Source: Atopsyche davidsoni
Lineage: Eukaryota; Arthropoda; Insecta; Trichoptera; Hydrobiosidae
Direction of reading: 5' to 3'
Assembly (NCBI GenBank): GCA_022113835.1
Contig: JAILWY010000010.1
Span: 13,635,501-13,699,500 of the forward strand
DNA length: 64,000 bases
Shown here: positions 47,594 through 59,949 of the stretch, piece after piece
Position numbering within the stretch: the first letter of the stretch is position 1
How the letters are laid out: the number at the start of each line of letters is the position of its first letter
Translations under genes and position numbers: made by a program
The notes under the pieces: generated by a model
The model's database searches: none
The model's input: the letters and a program-made list of their open reading frames with translations, nothing else
What the model was told of the DNA's origin: nothing

Positions 47594-47924
47594 GTGAGGA
47601 TGTCAACAATTATCAATTATATAATGTAAATATGTAAGAGTTATTTCATTAAACCGCAAGCAAATGTATAACCCAAAAGTTTCTTTCTCAAAAATAGCCA
47701 CCGAAAACAAATATTTTATCACTTTTTTAAATGTTCATCATTGCCAATAAGCAATTATAAAATTATCTACTGATAAATATATACATATTCATATACATGT
47801 AGGTATATTATTTTATATCGCACATAATTACTATACTCGCAATTGCAAACAACACATTTAGGATTAATAAATCCAATATTATTAGTATTAAGGTAAAAGG
47901 ACAACATAAAATTATTAAAAATAC

Positions 47925-47952
47925 CTTATTAGCAGCAACGCACGCAAGTTCG
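47925..47952 (-). other. candidate 28-nt microexon
   Basis: On the minus strand CTGCCTTTTTTGCTTATCAG (acceptor with a strong pyrimidine tract, ending 47953) and AATAAG|GTATTT bound 28 nt. Read in the frame ELACVAANK it ends at a codon boundary and would join the 46.4-kb candidate exon in its only open frame. The phase agreement is suggestive, but short open frames agree by chance about one time in three. Confidence 0.2.
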
Positions 47953-48244
47953 CTGATAAGCAAAAAAGGCAGATGGTGTCAGTCAGTAATAAATATCATT
48001 GAAAAGCCAGCAAAAAAATATTCAATTAGGAATTCGAAATAAAAATAAATCAAATAGCTCTGTTCACACTGTGCTTATTTACAAAGATATAAAATTTGTT
48101 TATAATTTTCCACATCTCTAGTTTATTAATGGTCTCATATCGTATTTTGGCCTAGATTTTATACTGCTTATTTACATAGTATAGAAGTATAAAGGTCAGT
48201 TTATGTATTCCACTGTTCGGAGAAATATAATACTTCCAACTTAC

Positions 48245-48267
48245 CAATTCGATTTCTGATATGAATA
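48245..48267 (-). other. minus-strand donor with possible short exon
   Basis: A perfect GTAAGT donor follows GAAATCGAATTG on the minus strand (boundary 48244/48245). Acceptors upstream are weak (TTATTTTAAG or TTCATATCAG), giving an 11- or 23-nt exon. The 23-nt version would leave phase 2 and fit the 47.9-kb microexon. Speculative. Confidence 0.12.
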
Positions 48268-48779
48268 CTTAAAATAATTTTTCATACGGTTAAAAATCAC
48301 AATTTATCAAATACAGAGATAAAAAAATTTAGTAATTTCCCGAGTGCTTACATTGAAAGATATTTTTGAACGGCAAATTCTGTAAGATCATGTGATATTT
48401 ATAAACAAGCAGAGTCTAAAATCTAAATTGATTAATTAAACAAACCCATTATATCTAGAGACAAAAGTTATATATAAATTTAACCCTTGAAAATAGTGAG
48501 TATAAATTTATATACAATACATTAATTTAGTTATATCCTTTGTTAAGACGTAACCTTTGCCGACCTAAAACTAAGTATTTATTATATATACCCATATTTA
48601 CCGCTCTACTTTCAATAATCGTTATGAGAAATATATCAAAGCTAGTTCTAAAATACAATACGGTTTGAAATTGTAAAAGGATCAGAAGTGGAAGTTACGG
48701 ATACCTTAAACTTATATTTTATATTTTAGGCAACATTGATTAAATTGATGTCAATTATAGTTTTTCGAAAATTTTAATG

Positions 48780-48838
48780 TCGATTGTATTTTATATACAC
48801 AAATCTTTGTGTGTATATGTATAATCACATCCATAAAC

Positions 48839-48876
<38 letters not shown>

Positions 48877-48895
48877 TATATATATTTATATAGTG
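48780..48895. repeat. AT palindromic microsatellite region
   Basis: A small hairpin, ATACACAAATCTTTGTGTGTAT, lies near 48797-48818. It is followed by a (TA)n tract (48837-48893) bounded by ACTATATAAATATA and TATATTTATATAGT, which makes the whole tract a long palindrome. Confidence 0.85.
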
Positions 48896-48909
48896 TGTAT
48901 GTAGTAAAA

Positions 48910-49470
48910 TATCACAAAGTGCTGAAAAATACTGCTACGTCTGTGAAATCAAGAATGCTATAGTCGAAACGTATATTCGTATTCCTGAAAAGCTCTAAGG
49001 AAAAAGAGATCCCAAGAGACAATAGATTGATGTCGTTTGACACGCTATTAATGATGGTGAATGTAGCACACAATTGATATTAATCTCTCTGAAAATCTGT
49101 CGGTAGATAAATCTTCTGTGTATTAAATCTCATGAAGCTAATCCTAGTTATAAAAGTATCTGAAAGCGGTAAGAGTATATCTACGTTTACGTATTTTCAT
49201 TTATGTGCTGAAAGACCCTTGTTTTGTAACATCTGCTTGCTTCCGTAGAATGTTTGTTGTTTTGCTATGTTACTCTGTTTGAAGAGTAGGTCAAATCAAT
49301 CTTCAACTACTCTTATTTTTTTATGAAAAAATAAATAACCTCCGAAACGAGATAAGACAGTAGAGACTTTACTTTTAAAAATAAATTTTTAAACTCATAC
49401 TTAACCTTTAAGCATGACCATCGGTTTTCAATTGAAATTTATGTAGAATACTGTATGCATTATTGTTCTT
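48910..49470. other. unannotated stretch
   Basis: No gene or repeat boundary recognised. Confidence 0.5.
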
Positions 49471-49475
49471 TTTTA

Positions 49476-49495
49476 ATATATATATATATATATAT
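49476..49495. repeat. short (TA)n tract
   Basis: About ten TA units. Confidence 0.9.
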
Positions 49496-49599
49496 CATTA
49501 CCCGATTAACAGTCTAAGACTTGTACAAATATCAAAATTTAGCTTCTCTATTTTTAAATAAGTTGATTTAGATTTATCTGTTGAAGTCCGTTTTTTATC

Positions 49600-49930
49600 G
49601 CTTCACCTAAAAGTCGCTTTTGCCCGTTAATCCCAGATTCCAGACTCCGTTTCTTTGGATATCGGCTAGCGCACTGTAAACAGCTGTTTTAAACACCGTT
49701 GGATGATTTTTTTATATTAAACAGGTCGGAAAGATCAAAAATCATTCCATCTCTATGAAATATATACACTACACTGTACCAAGAAAGCTGTTTACTTAGG
49801 AACTTACTATAAATCTCCATGTTGACCGTGAACGTTTAAACGCAGGAATTATGATAGCGCACGTTTCCAACTCGAGTTTGGGTCATTTTCCTTGTCCAAT
49901 ATCAAGATGATTACGTCCGAATTTTTAATG
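49600..49930. other. GC-elevated island
   Basis: Patches include GCCCGTTAATCCCAGATTCC with a Bicoid/Otx-type TAATCC and GTAAACAGCTGTTTTAAAC with a CAGCTG E-box inside a near-palindrome. No frame. Candidate regulatory element. Confidence 0.3.
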
Positions 49931-49939
49931 GCGCACTTA

Positions 49940-52270
49940 TTCATATATTTATTGTTCCTCACTTTTGATTTTAATAAAGGACTTAAAACATCTGTGAATA
50001 TTTGGAGAAACGAATATTAGATCGTTGACATCAGTCTATCCGCAAATATAAAATAAATATTTTAAACAATATATGATTGTGATAGGAGATATTTAGATCA
50101 TTCGTGGTTTTCAAATTTTAAGAAGTTTTTGTTGAGAAATGGCAATGTTAAATTATATGTGATCTAGATGCATGAGAGTAGTACTAGTACATATGAATTT
50201 AGGTTTTTGTAAAAATTGGCCGTTAGATGAGGCATTGAGCGTTGATGTAGATGTAGAGCATGATATGATTAAGGATCGAAAAAAAATGGAAAGTTCTTGA
50301 AGACTTCGTCTTGTATTGAACAAAAAAACAATAGCGTTGCAACTGTTTTTGTAATTGAAATTTAATAGAGCTAAATTACACATATCATTTTTACTTCAAC
50401 AGACAATTCAAGATGCGTTCTGTTTTCTGATTGATTTTATCCCTAAACATAAAAATAAAGAATTAAGCAGTCAAGTTCTCATTGTATATAAAAAAAACAT
50501 CAGTTTAGTAATAATTTAACATTTTTTAAAAATACTATTTTACTTGTATTTTATATTTGATACTTTTGTAGACTTTCAAATGTAGTAAAATACCAAAAGA
50601 GATTGAAAGCTAAGTCAAATATTCAAAAACAAATTTACTTAAAAATATATTCTTTGGGGGTCGCCCTGTCTGCTTTTCAGAGCCATTTTCAGCACACACC
50701 GATAAGCGAGGTAGATATTTTATATCTATTTTCTCATCAAAGTGGAGAGCTGCCAGACTTCAGATTACTTCACCGCTCCGTTTTGGAATAGCGGATTGAA
50801 ACCCTTCTGTTATTTATTATTGATACTGGACAGTTTAGTTTAGAAACAATTCTAAGGTTAATACTTGCAAGAAAAATATTTTTTTTGATATTGCGAGATA
50901 CAAATAGGTGATAATTTGAAATGCTGAATTTTATTTAAAATAATAATTATAAGGAGTTTTGATGGCTTAATTAATTTATTACAGAAAGTAAACTATTATA
51001 AAAATAAGTTATCTTTTAAATCATTTAATAAAACTAAGTAAGTTTATTACAATACACCTTTATCTTTAGTAACGCTGATTCAGACTAATTATCGGATTAT
51101 GATTTTTAGGATTAATTAAATTTTTTTTAAATCGTTTTATGAAAACTAATTCACAAATAGAATAAAAGTTTTATTTTACTACAAGATCACGTATTGTGTT
51201 TTCTGTTTTTTTATTTCGGTTAAACAGTGCAACATACGTTACTATGGAAGCAAAATTACAATTGATAATAACTCACAAAATATTTTTTTTTTTTACAGAA
51301 GCTATTTCATCAATTTATTAAAAAATATGCATTACCAAGCTTTGCTTGCTTTAAAGTTTGTACTTTCCAAAGAACTTATTTGATTAATTATCTTCATTTG
51401 CATTGTGACTATCTTTTGTATTTTATAACCGAATAATAAAATAACAGGAACATTGCCAATAAATTAAGTCAAAAGAGTCATTAATCTTTAAAGTAACTTT
51501 TGCTAGTACCTACCTGGTTAAATTTATGACAATATTATCTGAGGTAAAATTCCGCAGAGCATTTATAATAAAAACAACACGAAAAGATCTTAAAAAACCA
51601 AGCGCCACAAAGCGTGAGGCGCTTTCAAACAAACTTCGCAAAAGCTCTCCAAATGAGTCAATAAAAAAGCTTGAAAGATTCTCACGTTCATTTTTTATCG
51701 CTAACCTGTAAGTTATACTTGGATCTGAATTTTATTAACAAATATTGCACGGGAAAGAGGCGGGGAGGCCGTCGCACACTGTCTCCAATCAACTCTTGGT
51801 GTAAGTGTTAAACTGCTATTATAACAAAACCTCTTTTTCATCAATATTTCAGTAATATAAATCTTTATCAATAAGTCCTATCAATATTTCAATTACTAAC
51901 AGATCTATTGCTCTGTTTTTTAATTAAACTGAGTTTGTTATATCAGTATTAGAAAATATGTTTTAAAAAACCTTAAGCATTGGCTATGGTAATGATAAAC
52001 TAAACATTAGTGAATAAGTTTGGTTTTATCTTAATATCTTATGTAATCTAACCTTGATCTTGTATAATTTTTTTCAAAGTTGGAGACTTCAATTTTTTTA
52101 TATTCATATAATAAATAAATAAACATTTATTACATATAAGTTAACAGTTTTTAGACTGTGGTTTTGTACCAAAGAAAATTGAAAAAAAAAAATACAAGTG
52201 TACTTAAATATGTATGAAAAAACACGTATTCAAAGATTTAGAATAATAATCTAAATTTCTATTGAGGAAA
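49940..52270. other. AT-rich stretch with weak frames
   Basis: A 61-codon ATG frame at 51526-51711 (lysine/serine/arginine-rich) ends AACCT|GTAAGT, so it could be read as an exon with a consensus donor, but the upstream side has no promoter or acceptor. A frame at 50603-50791 includes CTGCTTTTCAG and GCGAG|GTAGAT words. Neither has a recognisable domain. Confidence 0.4.
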
Positions 52271-52279
52271 ATCTAAAAT

Positions 52280-52500
52280 ATGGATATGGAACACTGTGCA
52301 GCGTGAAGGCACGTTGCTTATAGATCTATTCATTCTGCTTTCACTTGTTTCGCCGGCTTTTGTTTCGGATAGCGTCTTCTCCCCCCCTCCCCCTCTTCTC
52401 ATGACCCTCACCCTCAGCTCTCCCGCCCATCCCCTTCTCAGAATAAACTCTCTGATTATTCAAATGAGTCTCACGCGACTTCGCGCAGTCCTGTAGTGAA
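52280..52500. other. pyrimidine-rich GC island
   Basis: The plus strand is strongly C/T-biased (CTTCTCCCCCCCTCCCCC). The 66-codon frame here starts with GTG and is a product of that bias. Its leucine-rich start (LLIDLFILLSLVSPAFVS) mimics a signal peptide. Likely a noncoding polypyrimidine element. Confidence 0.35.
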
Positions 52501-53095
52501 GAAGGATATATTTTTATACGCTCCTATTACATTTCAACGGGATTTTTGTAGAAATCAGATGAGCTTTTTGCACTTCTCTATCGAGTTAAAATACGTTTAT
52601 TCTTTCTGTAGATTATATCTTCTCCAGATCGGTTAATTCGATTTATATTATATTAGACGATAAATTATTTTAATTTATTATTTTCAAAGTTTTGAAGCTT
52701 AAAAAGGCGTTGAAATATCGTACAGTCGTGAAGGTGTGTGAAATATTATGCCGTATTGATTTAACAACTTTGCTTTGTTAGTTCCTGAAATAGTGGCAAT
52801 TGAAGAAAAATGTAATAATAAAGCTTCGTAAGTCAAGAAACAATGACGCAAAATTAGATTGTACTTAATTATACAGTCATGATAACCAATTCATGCTTAC
52901 ATTTACCACGGTGTCATTAAAGCATGGGCCTAGCGACATAATGGAGTTGCTAATGTCTTTGGATGAGTATTGACTCAGCGTTCTAGACGATAGTACTAAC
53001 AACGCACGTTTCAGCGGGTTTGAATCACACAATAATGATGGCTACCGTGTGTTTTTAAACAACCTTGGTGCTTATTTTTATAGTTATCAAGCTTG

Positions 53096-53106
53096 CACAC
53101 ACACAC

Positions 53107-53157
<51 letters not shown>
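53096..53157. repeat. (CA)n(TA)n compound microsatellite
   Basis: CACACACACACACATG followed by about 23 TA units. Confidence 0.95.
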
Positions 53158-53159
<2 letters not shown>

Positions 53160-53589
53160 ATATTTATTTTTTAAAATTTATTTTTTATATAGATAAGCCA
53201 ATTAGGCTAGGTAAATTAGTATGATTTTTAACATTATAATCTAAAATATGAGATAAAATTAAAAAGGTTTATAGTGAAATTACTAATTTTTAATTAATAA
53301 ACCCCCTCTTACTACTTAAGCTTATTTTATTAACTAGGATTAATTTATACTGCTTGTTTTTTTTGATACCATAAGATGTGGAGTATTGTAGATAAACGTA
53401 ACTGAGTGATCAGCGGACACTTGCTACCCTGAATCGTTTTTCCTAATAAACATATCTCACGGGCTTTCGTATTCTTATCTAACTTATACTGAATGCGTCA
53501 TTCAACTTCGAACAGTTCATTTTTTAATAATTTATCATAGGACATATTTAAAAGCAACCAATGAAAAGTATCGATCTTAACTACAGATG

Positions 53590-53730
53590 ACGTAGCACAA
53601 TGGAAAGACTTTTTAGGCGAAAACCCGTGGTTTATGTTTATATAGGGATATTTCACGTTTTGATCGGGACGGCGTCAGTCGCCATTATCCCGGTTCTGTG
53701 GATTTTCTTTGCTTGTTAGTAATCTGATCT
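53590..53730. other. GC-elevated patch
   Basis: Includes CGATCGGGACGGCGTCAGTC-like sequence (TGATCGGGACGGCGTCAG) and GCCATTATCCCGG with a Pho-like GCCAT. No frame. Candidate regulatory element. Confidence 0.25.
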
Positions 53731-54040
53731 TAATCAGTTCACAGTGATCACATTGCAGATCGTTTGATAACCTTTGCAGATATCAATAATCTTGACTCTA
53801 TCTACTAACGGCACAGCACATTATAAGGCATAACAGTTTGAACCACAATGAAACCTTTACGTCTGATTGATCAAGTCTATATTAAACCAATTTTAAACAT
53901 TGTGAAATAACGTTGATGTATTAAAAAAGATTAACTGCTTATTTTAGTAAAAAAAAAAACATACGTATATTTTTCAAAAGATAAGAGAATGTTAGAAGTT
54001 ATTTATCTCACTTCAATCTTTATTTATAAATATTAATCGC

Positions 54041-54044
<4 letters not shown>

Positions 54045-54131
<87 letters not shown>
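54045..54131. repeat. long (TA)n microsatellite
   Basis: About 43 uninterrupted TA units after TGTGT, one of the two longest tracts here. It is likely highly variable and a potential assembly-collapse point. The 70-codon minus frame is repeat-encoded. Confidence 0.95.
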
Positions 54132-54135
<4 letters not shown>

Positions 54136-54359
54136 AATATATTTATATATATAAATATAAAGACGGTATATATAACATTATTTAAATCTATATAAGAGTT
54201 TTGATATATTTTCAACACATAAACCCGGTGATATTGTATTAACACTAAAAATGTATTGATTCAAATAATGTCTTAGCAACCTGTAAAGGATTAGACCATT
54301 TTATTATCCTCTAAATATACGTTACATGCTGATATTTTAATGAATTTTGTAGTAGAAAG

Positions 54360-54700
54360 ACGACACACGCCTACACCTTCACTTGTTAGAAAATTAAGCC
54401 GTACGCTTGGGTCCGTAGGGTGTTTCTGAGAATAAAATGTTTCATTTTGACTCGAAGTTGTCTCAACCTTTAATTCGATTCAAAATAAAATCCAATCAAA
54501 GCGCTCGAGCCTTCGGTAATTTCTTGAATGGTTCGGAAAATCTAATTTTATTTCACTAGAAAGTTTTGTCGACTCAATCCAGAAGTTGGGACCGGTGAGT
54601 ACCTGCCGAGTGACGGCTGCGAGAGTCCCCGACTGACGGCTGTCGGCTGAATTGACGACTTGCGTAATTGCTTGATAATCTGTGTGGCGGTGATTTCCTA
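54360..54700. other. GC-elevated island with exon-like core
   Basis: The block includes TTTATTTCACTAG (acceptor-like, ending 54559), a 35-nt open core (54560-54594, KVLSTQSRSWDR in one frame) and CCG|GTGAGT, a consensus donor. Downstream GACGGCTGCGAGAG and GACGGCTGTCGGC form a partial direct repeat of GACGGCTG. It could be a microexon or a regulatory element. Confidence 0.3.
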
Positions 54701-54709
54701 AAAATAATA

Positions 54710-56300
54710 ACGTATTTTCATTAGCAGCCTCGGTCTGAAACCTTCTGAAAAATCAATAAAAGTAAAACTTGTCTTCCTACCATATCTGGACCTCACATAC
54801 ATCGATAATATTCTTAAAAGCTTTGAGTGACAGTAAAATATATTATATAAACAGGAATATGCTTTTATTTTTAACTAATTCCTTAAGAGCGTTCAAAGAA
54901 TCTCTTTTGATTATGTATTTATTTTATATATATATACATTTACATATATTTATAATTTATATCAAATTAATTTATGAAGCTAAGTGTAATTTGTAATATT
55001 GTAATTGTAAATGATTATGTGGATAAATAAGAGATCAAAAAAAGCCATAAATATATCAACAGAAATAAATTTTTTAAAGTAGGTTAGAAATACTTCCTCG
55101 TCCGAAAATGTGAAAGATCCAGAAAGATTGTTTTGTTTGAGTAAAAGTTCAAACATACTACATACAAAAAGTTTAAACAATTAAACTATAATTTTTAAAA
55201 ATATCCATTTTGGTTTTTAAATAAATATAGCAAGTTATTTTTCCGCGCCGCAATATATGTCATCAAAAATCAATCATTTAAAATCTTAATTTTTTTTTAC
55301 ACCAAGCAAGCATTGCTTTTAAATACTGTAAAAAAATTGTAGAGTTTTTTGTCATTTTTCCTCGGATATCCTGGATCAGATAATTTGAGAAAGTGAAGAC
55401 TATAAGTATGACACTCTTTAAAAGTAGGAGAGGCCGCAAAGAACGAGGTAGATAAGCAAACAATCCGGATTAAGCCGTCTCCGTAATCTGTCATGTTGTA
55501 AACAGGTATATCACAGAAAACCTGTATCAAAAGTAGTTACTTTTCAGAGGGTTGTCCTTACCACTGAGTCTGAAGACAATTTTGAAATCAAAGAATTTAA
55601 AATAACTTCTTTGCTCTACTCGGGTATCTATAACCAGTGAGCAAGCTAGCTAGTCATTAAACTAAGAGACGTTTACATTTCAAGCATTATCATATCTTTT
55701 ATCGAGTTCGAGCTAATATTTCGAGTGGCTGTTTTTAATAATCATCCATTTCGCTGATAAAAAGAGTTCTCCAAAAAGGTTCTCGAAATATCAACCAAAG
55801 TATCATAGCATTATATAAGGATAATTACAAAAAAGTTGGTCTGTTAATATTTTACGCTATAGGATACCGGATTTAGGGAATATTGTGTACAAAAGTACAC
55901 AAGCTTATAAGTTGACATATAATTAAAATCTGTAACTTCAAAAAAGGACTGGTAATTTTAATAGTATTTTTATCTTAAAAGATTTAATTTAAAATAAAAT
56001 ATCAATGAAATGAAAAAGAGAAATATAGCGATTCAAAAACCAGACTATTTCAAAGGAATCCCGATGCGTTCTCTTTGTGAGTAGACTGCCTGTGATGTTT
56101 CCAATGTACATTTCAATTATTTATTTTACATTATGTGCCTTTTCTGAGAAAACAAATTTGTATATTAAAGCTTTCTTTGAGTGAGAGAATATATATATAA
56201 AAGTATTACTTATTTCTATACTTAAATATGATATATTCGATCAATCGTTCGTAGCCCGTGTATTTTACCTTATTAAAATAACGTTATTTTATATTTGTAT
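54710..56300. other. AT-rich stretch
   Basis: No gene. Two nested minus frames at 55278-55530 lie in a mildly GC-elevated patch and show no domain. Confidence 0.5.
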
Positions 56301-56307
56301 AAATATT

Positions 56308-56345
56308 CACACACACACATACACACATATATATATATATATATA
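56308..56345. repeat. (CA)n(TA)n compound microsatellite
   Basis: CACACACACACATACACAC followed by about eight TA units. Confidence 0.95.
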
Positions 56346-56349
56346 CGTA

Positions 56350-58630
56350 TTTATCTCATTTTAATATGTCAAACGTCTACAAGATTTTTTTTGTAGAAAG
56401 TAACATAAACAAGAAAAAATAAGCGAAACTTTGTAATTTTATTAAAAACATATTTATCTTCTAGCTTTACGACATCTTTATCAAAATAGACGTAAATGAC
56501 AAATTTGAACGAGAGCAAGAGGAAGCCCGAAAATACTTAATAATAAAACTTTTTTGAATGAAAGCTTTTCAGGGAGAGTTACAGAAGTTATTTAATACTT
56601 TAAACGTTGTTTTCTTCTTCACAAGATCAGAGCTCGTATTTTTTCTCAAAGACCGACAAATTTGCTCAGTTGATTAAAAAAATTCAACCTAAATCGGGAG
56701 CCATTATGATCACTTAGAGCGATTCGCACAAATTCTGCTTCAAGTTTTCGTTTTTTGCGAAGAATCACGAGCCGTTACTGTAACAAATACCCTTACCCAG
56801 CCCGGTAGACCAGCATACAGCTTGTGAATTATAAATCCGAAAATAAATCTTCAAATTATATTACTTGCTTAAGCCACGAAGTTTACAAACATGCTCGATA
56901 GCATTTGTTATATATTACATATGTATGTTTACACATATGTCCTTCTTATTTATCTCCTATGCCCTTACTGATACCTGTCACATTTTAGGGTTTTTTAAAT
57001 TTAACGAGTGTCTTCTCACTCACACTCGTGTGAAATCGTTATCCCTGTCGTTAAAATTACACACCCCATGCATTGATTTTATTTTGTCTTTTTAATACTG
57101 TAGTTTGTAGTAACAGCACATTTAATGCGGCAAGGAAATGCACGGATGATATATATTTTACATTTTGTTAAAAATTTTGTAACACAGCTATAACTTTTCA
57201 CGTTGACCAAAATTTCAAGGTAGATATTTATATAAAGGACATAGAACGAGATGACAACGCCAGATATACTTTTTAGAAATTGCTGACTCGCATTTGGCTG
57301 GCAGTAATGCAAAATCACAAAACTAGTGCAACTCTACATTGATGTTCTTGAGATTGCTTAAAGTGAACAATGCTTCAAACATATTATTCTGTGTATGAAA
57401 AGCAAATAATTATAAATAAATTTGCTTTATTTTTAATATTAGACATATAATCATAATGCACCATTAAATTTAAAGTTGGTATACTTAACTTTCGTAATTT
57501 TAGAATTTTTATAAGGACTATGATGGGCGGTATTTTTCGTTTTCATTATAGGTAATGCTTGATTTATTACAAATACATGTACCAAAAAATTATAGGACCT
57601 TACATTAAAGATACGTTCATACGTACTAACATAACATTTTTTCACAGAGCTTGTTTTACGTTGTTATCAGTATTACGTTATGCCAGTGGCCGACTACGTG
57701 ATGGAGCAAAGATGCACATTACATAGTGCCAAGGAGATCTTTTACCACTGTTTAGCGCTTGGTTTTAGCATTCAGTTTAAGTAATATACACTTAAGTTAT
57801 AATTGCAAGAGGTATTTTGTATCGACATTGGACGCAATATGAACCGCTAGTATAAATTAGTCAAAAATGTGAGGAACTTTAGTCTAAGTATAGTAGACGC
57901 TTTTGTTAACATGTAAATCGAACGGAGTGACAGATACTTCAGTAAATAATATTCATCTGCTATCTTTATAAAAACAAGGAGTAAGAATAAGTTAAAAGAG
58001 AAAGGTAGAAAAAAATACGGTGTCTGCAATGTTTCGAAGATGCTTACTGATATAAGAAATGAAAAACATTGTAAATTTGTTTCTTTGAATCAAAAATCTA
58101 TTTGGAAAAAAATGAGTGAAGGGGAAAAAATGATCGAGAAATATCTTTATAAGAGAATAACTGTCAGAATTGAGGTATCCAGCAGGAAAAGAAATCGATG
58201 AAAACATATTAAAGATACTTTTATGGCTGTAACTTGTCAGTTCATCTAAGAACTAAAAACTTATTCAAGTCCCAAGATTTTTATTACACAACACATTGAA
58301 AAAAATTATTGTTAGTTTAAGAATTTTTTTCAACAGAATATTAGTATGTTGATGAATTTGTAACTTTTATTGTGTTTGTTATTCTTCTAAATGGAACAGT
58401 ATCAAAGGGTAATAAACAAGGCAACCCAAGAAACATGGTAATTTCATTATTCCATGAGGTGAACTTTCATAATATTTTAATTTATTCTTATTTTAAAAAA
58501 AAACATTTTCACATGTTTTTTTATTAAGTAATCTAAATACCACATGAAACGCTGTTGTTTTTTTACGCAATACCAATTATTCATGTGAGAGAATTTCAAT
58601 TGATTTATTGTGTGTGATAAATGACGTTTT
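56350..58630. other. AT-rich stretch with weak patches
   Basis: Patches of higher GC at 56680-56820 (ACCCTTACCCAGCCCGGTAG) and 57675-57775 have no frame or repeat. The short frames at 57079-57318, 57451-57645 and 57847-58207 are unsupported. Confidence 0.5.
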
Positions 58631-58639
58631 GTGCTTTTG

Positions 58640-58930
58640 TCGGTGTATTTCGAACAGTCGAGTGAGTGCGGTTAACTTGTAAGGCCGTTCCGTCGGCGCG
58701 GCGGCTAGATGCTCGACAAGCACGTCACGTTCCATATTAGCTGGCTCCCCCCGCCCTGGAATACCGGAGATCCTGGGGGAAACGCGCTCTCGGGATACAT
58801 GTGCGGCTGGTCAGAGGTAATTAGGGCACACCAGATCCCATTCATATGGGTTCACGTCTACTTGAGTTTGGCGTAGACCTCCGAAACCACGGAGTTCAAT
58901 CGCGAGCAACAGCATATAAAGACAGATTTA
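58640..58930. promoter_or_regulatory. CpG-rich island, candidate regulatory element
   Basis: This 290-bp block is the strongest GC island of the right half. It contains CCGTCGGCGCGGCGGC, CACGTCACG, CTCCCCCCGCCCTGG and GAGGTAATTAGGG, with a TAATTA homeodomain word and CATATG/CACGT E-box words. No frame longer than a few dozen codons and no paired splice sites. Composition and word content fit an enhancer or CpG-rich promoter. Confidence 0.4.
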
Positions 58931-58939
58931 GAAAAAGTA

Positions 58940-59920
58940 TTGGTGGATATTATCAGATAGTCAAAAATCGAAACATTTCATTACAGCATAATAACTAAGT
59001 AAACCAGTATTGCTAGAATTTAAAATCTTTATCGCTTTCTACGATTTCTACAAGTCTACCTGGAATGTCTCAAAAAAGTATTGATTTTTCAGCGAGTCAT
59101 CATGATATGAAAGCAAAGCCTACGATTTTATGGACAATTGATCATGGAGCCCACAAGTGATAAACGACAAAAAACTATTGGAACAGAGCGCTCAGCTCCT
59201 GGTGGATGAACTCTGATGATGGATTTCTACTGTTAAATAACAAAAAACAAGCTTTATTTGATTATCTTTATACGATTGAGTAAATCATTAGAATAACTAA
59301 GATCCAATTTTGAATGACGAAACGACTTTGTTTTTCCAGAAGAATTCACTAATAAATCAATAGGTTGTTAAGCACAGTAATATTCGGGATGGAAAACAAA
59401 ATGTTAAGAGTGTTTATTGCATGGGATTGTCATATTCGTATTATTAACTTTGATATTTCATCTAAAAACATAGACACTCATTGAATATTAGCATGGAAAT
59501 AAAATGTCACTTTTTTCTAATATAACAAGAATCGCATATTGTTTTAAAAATGTATGGATTATATAAAAAAATGTAATGTTAACGTGATACTTAAAAGTTG
59601 ATAGAATATCTATTTTTATAGGTATTTTTTTATCAATAAATAGATGAGATGTACTGCAATGATTTTTTGGTTGTTTTAATTTTGAAACTGTATTAAAATA
59701 ACGATAAATTATTGCCCGCAAAGATACTTATTGATTTTTTGTTGATCAATTTTCTATGGTCAGTTCGGGATTAGGATTGACCAAATAATTTTTCCAGCTC
59801 ACTCAAAATGGAAGAAATGACTTGATGTCGTCCATTCCAAAGAAATGTTCATGATGACTATTTATTGTTTTTTTTATGCTTTAAATGTCTGGTACTTTTT
59901 CATAAATGAAATGCAATAAG
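58940..59920. other. AT-rich stretch
   Basis: No supported gene. The 77-codon minus frame at 59488-59721 is chance-like. Confidence 0.5.
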
Positions 59921-59925
59921 AAAGA

Positions 59926-59944
59926 GTTTTTTTTTTTTTTTTTT
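59926..59944. repeat. poly-T run
   Basis: Nineteen consecutive T after AAAGAG. It could be the A-tail of a minus-strand retroposon insertion, but no element body was recognised next to it. Confidence 0.8.
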
Positions 59945-59949
59945 AATAT

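Noticed and set aside
51526..51711. Basic small protein with donor-like end
   Set aside because: ATG frame of 61 codons is expected several times by chance in this window. No upstream promoter and no known family.
52296..52496. Secreted peptide with signal sequence
   Set aside because: The frame starts with GTG and the hydrophobic and proline runs come from a strand-biased pyrimidine tract.
59926..59944. Retroposon A-tail on the minus strand
   Set aside because: Nineteen T in a row, but no element body or target-site duplication could be seen next to it.
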